A stretch of DNA of 64,000 bases, taken from assembly GCA_963800235.1 (NCBI GenBank), contig CAWDAD010000001.1, forward strand, positions 1,302,001 to 1,366,000, written 5' to 3'. Below the pieces are notes generated by a model. The model did no database searches. It was not told the DNA's origin and saw only the letters and a list, made by a program, of their open reading frames with translations. Shown in pieces: positions 7,998 to 16,706 of the stretch. Within the stretch, counting starts at the first letter, position 1, and each line of letters opens with the position of its first letter. The translations under genes and the position numbers were made by a program. The stretch comes from CAVVNP01 sp963800235 (lineage in GTDB: Bacteria > Actinomycetota > Acidimicrobiia > Acidimicrobiales > Iamiaceae).

Positions 7998-10124
7998 CTA
8001 CAGGCCGACGGCGCCGTCGAGGGGCGGGAGGTCGTCGGCCGGGTCGAAGCCGAAGACCCGGCCGTAGAACCACAGCTCCGCCTCGAGGGCGGCGACGATG
8101 TGCTCGGCCCGCCGGAAGCCGTGCTGCTCGCCCTCGAACAGCACGTAGGCGTGGGGGACGCCCTTGTCGGCGAGGGCGGCCACGATCATCTCGCTCTGCG
8201 CCGGCGGCACCACCTCGTCCTCGCTGCCCTGCAGCACGAGCAGCGGGCGGTCGAAGCCGTCGACGTGGTTGATCGGCGAGCGCTCGTCGTAGGTCGCCTT
8301 CGCCTCGGGCCAGGGCCCGACCAGGCTGTCGAGGTAGCGGCTCTCGAACTTGTGGGTGTCGGTGGCGAGCGCCTCGAGGTCGGCCACGCCGTAGCGGCTG
8401 CAGCCGGCGGCGAAGGTGTCGTGGAAGGCCAGGGCGGCGAGGGTGGTGAAGCCGCCGGCGCTGCCGCCGCGGATGGCCAGGCGGTCGGGGTCGACCTCGC
8501 CCCGGTCGGCCAGGTACCGGGCGGCGGCCACGCAGTCGTCGACGTCGACCACGCCCCACTCGCCCTTCAGGGCGTCGCGGTAGGGGCGGCCGTACCCGGT
8601 CGAGCCCCGGTAGTCGACGTCGACCACCACGAACCCCCGGGTGGTCCAGAACTGGATGCCGAGCTGCAGCATGGGCCGGGCCGCGGCGGTCGGCCCCCCG
8701 TGGCTGAAGACCAGCAGCGGCGGCCGGTCGTCGTGCAGCTGCTCGTCTCCACGACCGTCGTCCGCACGATGGGTGCCCGGACCCGCCACCTCGGGGTTGC
8801 GGGGGCGGTAGAGGAGCCCGTGGGCGGTGGCGCCGCCGGATGTCGGGAACTCGATCACCTCGGGCGCGCTGAACCACTCGGGCCCGAACCCGAGGTCGCG
8901 GGCCGGACGCAGGACCTCGACCGCGGTCGTCCCGCTCGTGGTGGGCCGGCCGTCGGCGTGGAGCCGGATGCGGACCGGCGCCGGCTCGCTCGCCGGGCCG
9001 GCGGCCACGGCCAGCACGTCGCCCGCCGCGTCGACGGCCAGCTGGCCGATCGACGTGAACGGCAGCTCGACGGGAGCGGGAGGCCCGTCGCCGTCCGGCT
9101 CGACGACCAGCAGCCGGTCCCGCCCTCCGGAGGCGGCCGAAGCGACGATCCGGCCACCGGGACCGACCGCGTACCAGCGCTCGCCGAAGACCCACTGGGG
9201 GCCGCCGACCTCGGCCTCGATCGGCGCCAGGGCGACCGGCTCGGAGGCCGCCGGACCGTCGGCCCCGCCCGCCCGGCCGGCCTCGTCCGCCTCGATCGTC
9301 CACCTGGAGAGGTTCCACCAGCCGGTCCGGTCCGAGCAGGCCACCAGCCGGGGCCGGTCGTCGCGGCGCTCGCCCGTCCCGTCGGGGACCCACTCGGGCT
9401 GCACGATCGACTCACCCCGGCCCCCCGCCACCTTCCGGACGTCGGTGACCGCCGCGGTGGCGGGGTCCAGGCGGGCGACCCAGAGCTCGGTGCCGTCCCA
9501 CGGCATGTCGGGGTGGGACCACTGGGTCCAGGCCAGCCACCGGCCGCCGGGGCCAAGCCGCGGGGACGACACGAAGTCGGGGCCGGTGACCAGCACCACG
9601 ATGCGGTCGGGGTCGTCGGCGGCCGATCCGTCGGTGGGCACCGCCACCAGCTCGTTCACCGCCTCGGTGGTGCCGGGCCGGCCGTGGGCCTCGCGCACGC
9701 CCACGATCCAGCGGCCGTCGGCGCTGGCGACCAGGTCGGCGTGGCGCCAGCCGTGCGGCTCGGCCGGCTCCGGCGTCAGCAGCACCGGCTCGGCTGACGC
9801 GGCGGCGGGGACGGCGAGCGAGCGGAGGCGCTGGTCGGCCCAGTCGTTCCAGGTGACCACCCCGCCGGCCACGCACCAGGCCCCGCCGCCGTACTCGTGG
9901 ACCCGGGTGCGGGCGTTGGCGCCGTCGGGCAGCACGTCGTGGCGCCGGCCGTCGGGGGTCCGGCGCACCAGCTGGGTCCGGCCGCCCTCCGACGGCCGGC
10001 TCTCGCCCCACCAGACGTCGGGGCCGTCGACCCGCAGCTCGCCGACCGACGCCGCCCCTTCGACCAGCAGGCTGGCGGTGATCGGCGACGGCCACGAGCC
10101 GTGCGGCGGGGGCGGATCGGCCAC
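7998..10124 (-). CDS. S9-family prolyl oligopeptidase-like serine peptidase
   Basis: 708-residue peptidase or acylaminoacyl-hydrolase. The first ~430 residues form a propeller-like region with repeated beta-strand and Trp/Asp motifs; the last ~260 are an alpha/beta hydrolase domain. The catalytic triad is visible: Ser555 in RGGSAGGF, Asp636 in GSEDEVVPP and His668 in GEQHGFRR. No signal peptide is evident at the GTG start (10124), so it is probably cytoplasmic and acts on short peptides. It starts 16 bases after the aminotransferase stop on the same strand, suggesting an operon. Confidence 0.93.
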   Translation of the reverse strand: MADPPPPHGSWPSPITASLLVEGAASVGELRVDGPDVWWGESRPSEGGRTQLVRRTPDGRRHDVLPDGANARTRVHEYGGGAWCVAGGVVTWNDWADQRLRSLAVPAAASAEPVLLTPEPAEPHGWRHADLVASADGRWIVGVREAHGRPGTTEAVNELVAVPTDGSAADDPDRIVVLVTGPDFVSSPRLGPGGRWLAWTQWSHPDMPWDGTELWVARLDPATAAVTDVRKVAGGRGESIVQPEWVPDGTGERRDDRPRLVACSDRTGWWNLSRWTIEADEAGRAGGADGPAASEPVALAPIEAEVGGPQWVFGERWYAVGPGGRIVASAASGGRDRLLVVEPDGDGPPAPVELPFTSIGQLAVDAAGDVLAVAAGPASEPAPVRIRLHADGRPTTSGTTAVEVLRPARDLGFGPEWFSAPEVIEFPTSGGATAHGLLYRPRNPEVAGPGTHRADDGRGDEQLHDDRPPLLVFSHGGPTAAARPMLQLGIQFWTTRGFVVVDVDYRGSTGYGRPYRDALKGEWGVVDVDDCVAAARYLADRGEVDPDRLAIRGGSAGGFTTLAALAFHDTFAAGCSRYGVADLEALATDTHKFESRYLDSLVGPWPEAKATYDERSPINHVDGFDRPLLVLQGSEDEVVPPAQSEMIVAALADKGVPHAYVLFEGEQHGFRRAEHIVAALEAELWFYGRVFGFDPADDLPPLDGAVGL

Positions 10125-10140
10125 GGCGAGCGGCGGGTCG

Positions 10141-11340
10141 CTACTTGGCGAGCAGGTCGGCGATGCGGCCGACCCCTTCGGCCAGGTCCTCGTCGCCCAG
10201 GGCGAAGGAGAGCCGCGCGTAGCCGGGCGCCGAGAACGCCTCGCCGGGGACGATGGCGACCTTGGCCTCCTCGAGCAGCAGGTCGGCCAGCTCGAGGGTG
10301 GAGCCGAGGTCGCGACCGGCGACCGGCCGCTGCAGCCGCTCGACGAAGGACGGGAAGGCGTAGAACGCGCCCTGGGGCTCGATGACCGAGACGCCGTCGA
10401 TGGCCGACAGCAGCTCGTGGATCTTGCGACCCCGCCGGTCGAAGGCCTCCCGCATCCGGGCCACGTCGTCGAGGCCGCCGGTCAGGGCGGCGACGGCGGC
10501 GCGCTGGCTGACGTTCGCCACGTTCGAGGTGGCGTGGGACTGCAGGTTGGTGGCGGCCTTGACGACGTCGGGGGGCCCGATCATCCAGCCGACCCGCCAG
10601 CCGGTCATGGCATAGGTCTTGGCCACCCCGTTGACCACCACGGTGGTGTTCGCCGCCTCGGGGACCTGCACCGGCAGTGAGCTGAAGCGGGCGTCGCCGT
10701 AGACCAGGTGCTCGTAGATCTCGTCGGTGAGCACCCAGATGCCGTGCTCGACCGCCCAGCGGCCGATGGCCTCGACCTCCTCGGGCGGGTACACCGCCCC
10801 GGTCGGGTTCGAGGGCGACACGAACACCAGCGCCTTGGTGGCGTCGGTGCGGGCCGCCTCGAGCTGGTCGACGGTGACGGTGAAGCCGGTGCTCTCGTCG
10901 GTCGGGAGCTCGACCACCACCCCGCCGGAGAGCTTGATGGGCTCGGGGTAGGTGGTCCAGTACGGCGCCGGCAGCAGCACCTCGTCGCCCGGATCGAGGA
11001 GGGCGGCGAAGGCGTTGTAGATGGCCTGCTTGCCGCCGTTGGTGACCAGGACCTGGTTGGGCTCGACCTCGTAGCCCGAATCCCGCCGGGTCTTGTCGAC
11101 GACGGCCTGCTTCAACTCGGGCAGGCCCCCTGCCGGGGAGTACCGGTGGTTCCTGGCGTCACGGCACGCCGCCACCGCCGCCTCGACGACGTGGTCGGGT
11201 GTCGGGAAGTCCGGCTCGCCCGCTCCGAAGCCGATCACCGGCTCGCCGGCGGCCTTCAGCGCCTTGGCCTTGGCATCGACGGCGAGGGTGGCCGACTCGG
11301 CGATGGCACCGACCCTGCGGGACACGCGTGCGCTGCTCAA
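10141..11340 (-). CDS. Pyridoxal-phosphate aminotransferase (aspartate aminotransferase class I)
   Basis: 399-residue class I/II aminotransferase, probably aspartate aminotransferase. Typical features are GAGEPDFPTP (residues ~39-48), the SPSNPTGAVY turn, the TDEIYEHLVYG strand and the cofactor lysine near residue 241 in NGVAKTYAMTGWRVGW. The frame is open to 11463, but I chose the TTG at 11340 because GGAAGGAG lies 8 bases upstream and the protein then begins MSSARVSRRVGAIAESATL, as family members do. Divergent from serC across about 40 bases; the S9 peptidase gene follows downstream. The TTG start may keep expression low. Confidence 0.93.
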   Translation of the reverse strand: MSSARVSRRVGAIAESATLAVDAKAKALKAAGEPVIGFGAGEPDFPTPDHVVEAAVAACRDARNHRYSPAGGLPELKQAVVDKTRRDSGYEVEPNQVLVTNGGKQAIYNAFAALLDPGDEVLLPAPYWTTYPEPIKLSGGVVVELPTDESTGFTVTVDQLEAARTDATKALVFVSPSNPTGAVYPPEEVEAIGRWAVEHGIWVLTDEIYEHLVYGDARFSSLPVQVPEAANTTVVVNGVAKTYAMTGWRVGWMIGPPDVVKAATNLQSHATSNVANVSQRAAVAALTGGLDDVARMREAFDRRGRKIHELLSAIDGVSVIEPQGAFYAFPSFVERLQRPVAGRDLGSTLELADLLLEEAKVAIVPGEAFSAPGYARLSFALGDEDLAEGVGRIADLLAK

Positions 11341-11369
11341 GAGATTTCGCTCCTTCCGGGACCTGCCGC

Positions 11370-11376
11370 GATAGTG
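11370..11376. promoter_or_regulatory. Overlapping divergent -10 boxes between the aminotransferase gene and serC
   Basis: GATAGT on the plus strand (8 bases before the serC ATG) and CACTAT on the minus strand are nearly the same bases read in opposite directions. Both match the nAnnnT core. The gap between the two coding regions is only about 40 bases, so the two promoters must overlap. Confidence 0.4.
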
Positions 11377-11383
11377 GCAGGTC

Positions 11384-12523
11384 ATGGTCGACGCACTGCC
11401 AGAGATAGCCATCCCGGCCGGGCTGCTGCCCTCCGACGGACGGTTCGGGTGCGGTCCTTCCAAGGTACGGCCCGAGGCGGTGTCGGCCCTCGCCCAGGAG
11501 GCGGGCAGCTACCTCGGCACCAGCCACCGCCAGGCCGGCGTGCGGTTCATGGTCAGCCGGCTGCGCAACGGGTTGGCCGAGCTGCTGTCGCTGCCCGACG
11601 GCTACGAGGTGCTGCTCGGCAACGGCGGCACCACCGCCTTCTGGGACGCCGCCTGCTTCGGCCTGATCGAGACCCGCAGCCAGCACCTGGTGTTCGGGGA
11701 GTTCTCGTCGAAGTTCGCCGCGGCCGCGGCCGCGGTGCCGTTCCTGGGCGAGCCCTCGCAGTCCCGGTCCGAGCCCGGCACCGCGCCGGTGCCCTTCGCC
11801 GAGTCGGGCGTCGACCTGTACGCCTTCACCCAGAACGAGACCTCGACGGGCGTGTCGATCCCGCTGCAGCGCGTCGAGGGGGCCGACCCCGGCTCGCTGG
11901 TGGCGGTCGACGCCACCTCGGCGGCCGGCGGCCTGCGCTTCGACCCGACCGAGGTCGACGCCTACTACTTCGCCCCCCAGAAGTGCCTGGCCTCCGACGG
12001 CGGGCTCTGGATCGCCGCCTGCTCGCCCGCCGCCATCGACCGCATCGAGCGGCTCACCGGCGAGGCATCGACCCGCTGGGTGCCGCCGTCGCTCGACCTC
12101 GGCATCGCCCTCACCAACTCCCGCAAGGACCAGACCTACAACACCCCCGCGCTGGCCACCATCTTCCTCGCCGTGCAGCAGGTGGAGTGGATCCTGGAGA
12201 ACGGGGGGCTCGAGTGGTCGGCGTCGCGCTGCGACCTGTCGGCCGAGGCCATCTACGACTGGGCCAACCAGTCGTCGGTCGCCACCCCGTTCGTCGCCGA
12301 GCCCGACCACCGCAGCCACGTGGTCGCCACCATCGACCTCGACGACTCCGTCGACGCCAAGACCGTCTCCGGCGTGCTGCGCCAGAACGGGATCGTGGAC
12401 ACCGAGTCGTACCGCAAGCTGGGCCGCAACCAGCTGCGCATCGCGCTGTTCCCGGCCATCGAGCCGTCGGACGTGGTGGCGCTCACCCATTGCATCGACC
12501 ACGTCATCGAGCACCTGGGCTAG
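11384..12523 (+). CDS. serC: Phosphoserine aminotransferase
   Basis: 379-residue enzyme converting 3-phosphohydroxypyruvate and glutamate to phosphoserine and 2-oxoglutarate, the second step of serine synthesis. It resembles the longer actinobacterial SerC: FGCGPSKVRPEAV near the N-terminus, LGNGGTTAFWDAA, AVDATSAAGGLRFD, and the cofactor lysine Lys200 in FAPQKCLASDGG. The ATG at 11384 lies 8 bases after GATAGT, so the mRNA is probably leaderless. It is divergent from the aminotransferase gene and convergent with a frameshifted hydrolase. serA and serB are not in the window. Confidence 0.95.
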   Translation: MVDALPEIAIPAGLLPSDGRFGCGPSKVRPEAVSALAQEAGSYLGTSHRQAGVRFMVSRLRNGLAELLSLPDGYEVLLGNGGTTAFWDAACFGLIETRSQHLVFGEFSSKFAAAAAAVPFLGEPSQSRSEPGTAPVPFAESGVDLYAFTQNETSTGVSIPLQRVEGADPGSLVAVDATSAAGGLRFDPTEVDAYYFAPQKCLASDGGLWIAACSPAAIDRIERLTGEASTRWVPPSLDLGIALTNSRKDQTYNTPALATIFLAVQQVEWILENGGLEWSASRCDLSAEAIYDWANQSSVATPFVAEPDHRSHVVATIDLDDSVDAKTVSGVLRQNGIVDTESYRKLGRNQLRIALFPAIEPSDVVALTHCIDHVIEHLG

Positions 12524-12551
12524 CCCTCCCTCCCCGACCCCGCTCGACCGG

Positions 12552-12588
12552 GTCGCAGTCGTCGGGCTGGAGCCGGGCCAACTGCGAC
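12552..12588 (+). repeat. Hairpin repeat, family 2, copy 1
   Basis: GTCGCAGT at 12552-12559 is complementary to ACTGCGAC at 12581-12588. The segment up to GGGTTC closely matches the reverse complement of 15048-15096, including GTCGCAGTCGTCGGG and AACTGCGACG. It lies between the convergent ends of serC and the hydrolase and may serve as a terminator. Confidence 0.55.
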
Positions 12589-12653
12589 GGGTTCACAGAG
12601 GCGGGGACGTCTCCCGATGAGGTCCGCCGGGACCGCTCGGCGCGTGCGCCGGG

Positions 12654-13650
12654 TCAGGCCAGGCGGGCGAGGAGGCGCTCCCAGGCGGTGAGGGCCAGCA
12701 GGTGGCCGGCGCCGTCGACCACCTCCAGGGTGGCGGCGGGCAGGTGGGCGGCGAACCACTCCCCCATGGCCGGCGGGCACGTGGCGTCGTCGGAGCCGAC
12801 GACCAGCTCGACGGGCGCCGCCACCGACGAACAGGTCGACGTCGGGAGCCGCCACCTGCAGCGCGATGTCGCGCTCGAGGCCCGCCGTCCCCGACGGGCC
12901 GGCGACGGCATCGAGCAGCCCGGCGGCCATGGCCTCGAGCGCCCCGGGGACGGCGGCGGCCTCGGCCTCCTCCACCGGGGCCCAGCCGGCCCGCACGTGG
13001 GCCGCTGCGCCGTCGGGGCCGGCCTCGACCGGCACGTACATCGGCGCCAGCTCCCGCCCCACCTCGTCGGGATCGAGCTGCCGGGCCACGTCGACGAAGC
13101 CCCGCCGGGCCGGCCCGGCGGCCTCGTACACCGCGGGGTCGTCGTAGGCGGCGAAGGGGACCAGGCCGCCGACCACCCCGACCTTGGCCACCGACCCGGG
13201 GTGCCGGGCGGCGAAGGCCAGCGCCGGCACCGCACCCGCCGACCAGGCGAGCACCGAGCAGCGATCCACCGCGAGCCGGTCGAGCAGGGCGGTCACGTCG
13301 TCGGCGAAGGAGCCGAGCGACCGATGGGGGTCGTGGTCGCTGGCGCCGATCCCCGGACGGTCGATGGCCAGCAGCCGCACGCCCGCGACCCGGGCCAGCC
13401 CGTCGTCGGGGTGCCGCGCCCGGCGCGAGTCCGGCGTGCCGTGGAAGAAGACGACGGGCCAGCCGAGCGGGTCGCCGACGTCGTCGTAGGCCAGCCGTCG
13501 GCCGCCGACGTCCTCCGCGGCGGGGGCTCCCGCCGAGGCGCGACGGGCCGCGGACGCCCCAACCTCGGACGACCCGTCGGGGCCGGGCGTGCCGTCGGGC
13601 CCGGTCGTGCCGTCGGGCCCGGGCGCGTCGTCGGGCCCCGTCGCGGCCAT
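12654..13650 (-). pseudogene. Alpha/beta hydrolase, interrupted by one +1 frameshift
   Basis: Read with one base removed at about 12820-12828, this is a complete 331-residue alpha/beta hydrolase. The N-terminus carries three GPDG repeats. Then come VVFFHGTPDSRR, the nucleophile Ser in VLAWSAGAVPAL, and, after the shift, the acid in ELVVGSDDATCPP and the His in DGAGHLLALTAW. Both frames are needed to supply the triad, so the ancestral gene was intact. Without the correction, the first frame runs out of the domain after DVDLFVGG. Its ATG overlaps the metY stop (TGATG), so it was coupled to metY. It is not MetX-like. A sequencing error is the simplest explanation. Confidence 0.75.
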
Positions 13651-14978
13651 CAACCCTTGGCGGCGGCGAAGCCCCGATCGAGGTCGGTGATGATGTCGTC
13701 GATCGTCTCCAGCCCGACCGACAGGCGGATGAGCCCGGACTGCACGCCGGCGGCGGCCTGCTCGTCCTCGGAGAGCTGGCTGTGGGTGGTCGACGCCGGG
13801 TGGATGGCCAGGCTGCGCACGTCGCCGATGTTGGCCACGTGGCTGTGCAGCGTGAGGGCCTCGACGAAGCGCTGGCCCGCCTCGTGGCCGCCGGCGATCA
13901 CGAAGGCCGGCACCGAGGCGAAGCCCTTGCCGCCGGTCAGCTCCTGCGCCCGGCCGTGCCACGGCGAGCTGTCGAGGCTGGCGTGCTGGACGGCCTCGAC
14001 CTGCGGGTGGTCGCCCAGGTAGCGCACCACCTCGGCTGCGTTGGCGTTGTGGCGCTCCATGCGGATGCTGAGCGTCTCGAGGCCCTGCAGCAGCAGGAAG
14101 GCGTTGAACGGCGAGATGGCCGGGCCGAGGTCGCGCAGGAGCTGCACCCGCGCCTTCAGGACGTAGGCACCCGGGCCGAGCGCGGGCCAGTACTGCAGGC
14201 CGTGGTAGCTCGGGTCGGGCTCGGTGAACTGGGGGAACTTGTCGTTCTGGGAGAAGTCGAAGGTCCCGCCGTCGACGATCACGCCGGCGATGGCGGTGCC
14301 GTGGCCCCCGATGAACTTGGTGGCCGAGTGCAGGACGATGTCCGCGCCGTGCTCGATCGGGTTGATCAGCCACGGCGTGGCCACCGTGTTGTCGACGATG
14401 AGCGGCACGCCGTGCTCGTGGGCGAGCTCGGACACCGCGGGGATGTCGAGGAAGTCGTTCTTGGGGTTGCCGATGGTTTCGCCGTAGAAGGCCTTGGTGT
14501 TGTCGCGCACCGCCGAGCGCCACTCGTCGAGGTCGTCGGGGTCCTCGACGAAGGTCACCTCGATGCCCATCTTGGGCATCGTGTAGTGGAAGAGGTTGTA
14601 GGTGCCGCCGTACAGCGAGGCCGAGCTGATCACGTGGCTGCCGGCCTCGGCCAGGTTCAGGATGGACAGGGTCTCGGCCGCCTGGCCCGAGCTGACGAGG
14701 AGGGCGCCGGGGATGCCGAGGGCGGTGTCGGGCGCCCCCTCGAGCGCCGCCACCCGGGCCTCCACGACGGCCTGGGTGGGGTTCATGATCCGCGTGTAGA
14801 TGTTGCCGACCTCGGCCAGCCCGAACAGGTCGGCGGCGTGCTTGGTGTCGCGGAACTGGTAGCTGGTCGTCTGGTAGATCGGCGCCGCCCGGGAGCCCGT
14901 GGCGGTGTCGGGCGCCTGGCCGGCGTGGATCTGGCGGGTCTCGAAGCCCCAGTCGGACGGTGAAGGTGCGTCGCTCAT
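13650..14978 (-). CDS. metY: O-acetylhomoserine aminocarboxypropyltransferase
   Basis: 442-residue PLP enzyme of the Cys/Met metabolism family, the usual MetY length. It would join O-acetylhomoserine with sulfide to give homocysteine. Landmarks are FETRQIHAGQAPD at the N-terminus, PIYQTTSYQF, YTRIMNPTQ, LLVSSGQAAE and the cofactor lysine Lys221 in LHSATKFIGGHGTAI. The frame extends upstream to 15044, but ATG 14978 is preferred: a TAGGGT box stands 8 bases before it. The MetX partner expected in many genomes is absent; an unrelated hydrolase follows instead. A cystathionine gamma-synthase role is less likely, given the length and the insert before the cofactor site. Confidence 0.92.
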   Translation of the reverse strand: MSDAPSPSDWGFETRQIHAGQAPDTATGSRAAPIYQTTSYQFRDTKHAADLFGLAEVGNIYTRIMNPTQAVVEARVAALEGAPDTALGIPGALLVSSGQAAETLSILNLAEAGSHVISSASLYGGTYNLFHYTMPKMGIEVTFVEDPDDLDEWRSAVRDNTKAFYGETIGNPKNDFLDIPAVSELAHEHGVPLIVDNTVATPWLINPIEHGADIVLHSATKFIGGHGTAIAGVIVDGGTFDFSQNDKFPQFTEPDPSYHGLQYWPALGPGAYVLKARVQLLRDLGPAISPFNAFLLLQGLETLSIRMERHNANAAEVVRYLGDHPQVEAVQHASLDSSPWHGRAQELTGGKGFASVPAFVIAGGHEAGQRFVEALTLHSHVANIGDVRSLAIHPASTTHSQLSEDEQAAAGVQSGLIRLSVGLETIDDIITDLDRGFAAAKG

Positions 14979-14986
14979 GGCTGTCG

Positions 14987-14992
14987 ACCCTA
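14987..14992 (-). promoter_or_regulatory. -10 box of metY
   Basis: TAGGGT on the minus strand, 8 bases before the ATG at 14978; a probable leaderless start. Confidence 0.5.
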
Positions 14993-15047
14993 GCCCCGAA
15001 TCCCGACCCACCAGGTCAGGATTCACGCCTCGAACCACCACCACCCC

Positions 15048-15096
15048 GAACTCGTCGCAGTTCTGCCGGCGCTACCCCGACGACTGCGACGAGTTC
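15048..15096 (-). terminator. Hairpin between ilvC and metY; hairpin repeat family 2, copy 2
   Basis: A perfect 13-bp inverted repeat (GAACTCGTCGCAG at 15048-15060, CTGCGACGAGTTC at 15084-15096) with a 23-base loop. It begins 38 bases after the ilvC stop, as expected for an operon terminator, but no T-run follows. It is related in reverse orientation to the hairpin at 12552-12588. Confidence 0.6.
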
Positions 15097-15133
15097 AGCG
15101 GGCCTGCCGAGGCGGGACGCAAGGGGAACCGAC

Positions 15134-16159
15134 TCAGCCGCCGCTGGCGTCCTGGACGCGGGTCTTGCCCTGGGCGATCCACGGCATCATCTCCCGCAGC
15201 TCGGCGCCGACCTTCTCGACCTGGTGGGCCTCGCCCTTGGCCCGCAGCTCGTTGAAGTGGTTGCCGCCGCCCTTGATCTCGCCCATGAACTCCTCGGCGA
15301 AGGACCCGTCGCGGATCTCGCCCAGGATCCTGCGCATCTCGTCCTTGGTGTCCGAGGTGATGATGCGCGGGCCACGAGTGAGGTCGCCGTACTCGGCGGT
15401 GGTCGAGATCGAGTAGCGCATGCCGCCGATGCCCTGCTCGTACATGAGGTCGACGATCAGCTTGAGCTCGTGCAGGCACTCGAAGTAGGCGGACTCGGGC
15501 TGGTAGCCGGCCTCGACCAGGGTCTCGAACCCGGCCTGGACCAGTGAGGTCAGCCCGCCGCAGAGCACGACCTGCTCGCCGAAGAGATCGGTCTCGGTCT
15601 CCTCCTCGAAGGTGGTGTCGAGCACGCCGGCGCGGGTGCCGCCGATGGCGTCGGCGTAGGACAGCGCCAGCTCGTGCGCCTTGCCGCTCGCGTCCTGGGC
15701 GACCGCCACCAGGCACGGCACGCCGCCGCCCTCGGTGTAGGTGCGCCGCACCAGGTGGCCGGGCCCCTTGGGGGCGACCATGGCCACGTCGACGCCCGGC
15801 GCCGCCTTCACGTAGCCGAAGCGGACGTTGAAGCCGTGGGCGAAGAGGACCATGTCGCCGTCGTCGAGGTTGGGGGCCACCTCTTCGTCGAAGGCGGTGC
15901 CGATCTCGGTGTCGGGCAGCAGCATCATCACCACGTCGGCCTCGCGGCTGGCGTCGGCCATGGAGAGCACCCGCAGCCCGGCCGCCTCGGCCTTGGCCTT
16001 CGACGACGAGCCCTCCCGCAACCCCACGCGGACGTCGACGCCGGAGTCCTTCAGGTTCAGGGCGTGGGCGTGGCCCTGCGAGCCGTAGCCCAGCACCGCC
16101 ACCTTGCGGCCGGCGATCAGCGACCGGTCGGCGTCCTTCTCGTAGTACACGTTGGCCAT
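15134..16159 (-). CDS. ilvC: Ketol-acid reductoisomerase (NADP-dependent)
   Basis: 341-residue class I enzyme that isomerises and reduces acetolactate or acetohydroxybutyrate, the second step of valine, leucine and isoleucine synthesis. The dinucleotide site is GYGSQGHAHALNLKDSG (about residues 24-40), with VGLREGSSSKAKA downstream suggesting NADPH preference. Mg/substrate residues are in APKGPGHLVRRTY, EEETETDLFGEQ and ECLHELKLIVDLMYE. It starts one base after the ilvN stop and ends the operon before the hairpin at 15048-15096. Confidence 0.97.
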   Translation of the reverse strand: MANVYYEKDADRSLIAGRKVAVLGYGSQGHAHALNLKDSGVDVRVGLREGSSSKAKAEAAGLRVLSMADASREADVVMMLLPDTEIGTAFDEEVAPNLDDGDMVLFAHGFNVRFGYVKAAPGVDVAMVAPKGPGHLVRRTYTEGGGVPCLVAVAQDASGKAHELALSYADAIGGTRAGVLDTTFEEETETDLFGEQVVLCGGLTSLVQAGFETLVEAGYQPESAYFECLHELKLIVDLMYEQGIGGMRYSISTTAEYGDLTRGPRIITSDTKDEMRRILGEIRDGSFAEEFMGEIKGGGNHFNELRAKGEAHQVEKVGAELREMMPWIAQGKTRVQDASGG

Positions 16160-16160
16160 C

Positions 16161-16706
16161 TCAGGAGACCTTGCCTCTCACGCTGCGGAGGCGGGATGCC
16201 TCACGCTCGAACTTGGGGAGGGCCACGCGGCCCGTTCGCTGGAGCTCGATGATCCCGAAGGGTCGCAGCAGCTCCTCGAAGTCGTCGATCTTGCTCGGGT
16301 GGCCGTCGAGCGACAAGGCGAGCTGGTCGTGGCTGACCGCGAGCACCTTGGCGTCGAAGATGTCGACCAGCTCCATGACGTCGCTGCGGTGCGACGCCGC
16401 CCCCTTGCCGGTGTGCACCTTGACGAGCAGCAGCTCGCGCTCGACCGACGTCGTGGCGTCGACCTCCATGATCTTCACCACGTTCACCAGCTTGTAGAGC
16501 TGCTTGACGATCTGCTCGAGCGGGGCCGACTCGACGTCGACCACCACGGTGATGCGGCTGAAGCGCTCGTCCTCGGTGGGCGCCACGGCGAGGGAGTAGA
16601 TGTTGTAGCCACGCCGGGAGAACAGGTTGGCGACGCGTGCCAGCACGCCGGCCCGGTTCTCGACCAGCACCGAGAGGGTGTGGTGGGTGAGGTCGCGCCG
16701 GGCCAT
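16161..16706 (-). CDS. ilvN: Acetolactate synthase small (regulatory) subunit
   Basis: 181-residue regulatory subunit of acetohydroxyacid synthase. An N-terminal ACT domain (TLSVLVENRAGVLARVANLFSRRGYN) binds the feedback inhibitor valine in this family, and a second ACT-like half covers roughly residues 85-165. The ATG at 16706 overlaps the ilvB stop (TGATG), so synthesis is coupled to the catalytic subunit. ilvC follows after a single base. Confidence 0.96.
   Translation of the reverse strand: MARRDLTHHTLSVLVENRAGVLARVANLFSRRGYNIYSLAVAPTEDERFSRITVVVDVESAPLEQIVKQLYKLVNVVKIMEVDATTSVERELLLVKVHTGKGAASHRSDVMELVDIFDAKVLAVSHDQLALSLDGHPSKIDDFEELLRPFGIIELQRTGRVALPKFEREASRLRSVRGKVS

Noticed and set aside
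12654..13650. The hydrolase as homoserine O-acetyltransferase (metX)
   Set aside because: It follows metY, but the nucleophile motif is WSAGAVPA, its length and sequence do not match MetX, and the expected MetX landmarks are missing.
14979..15047. SAM or cysteine riboswitch upstream of metY
   Set aside because: The promoter box lies 8 bases before the start, leaving no leader RNA to fold.
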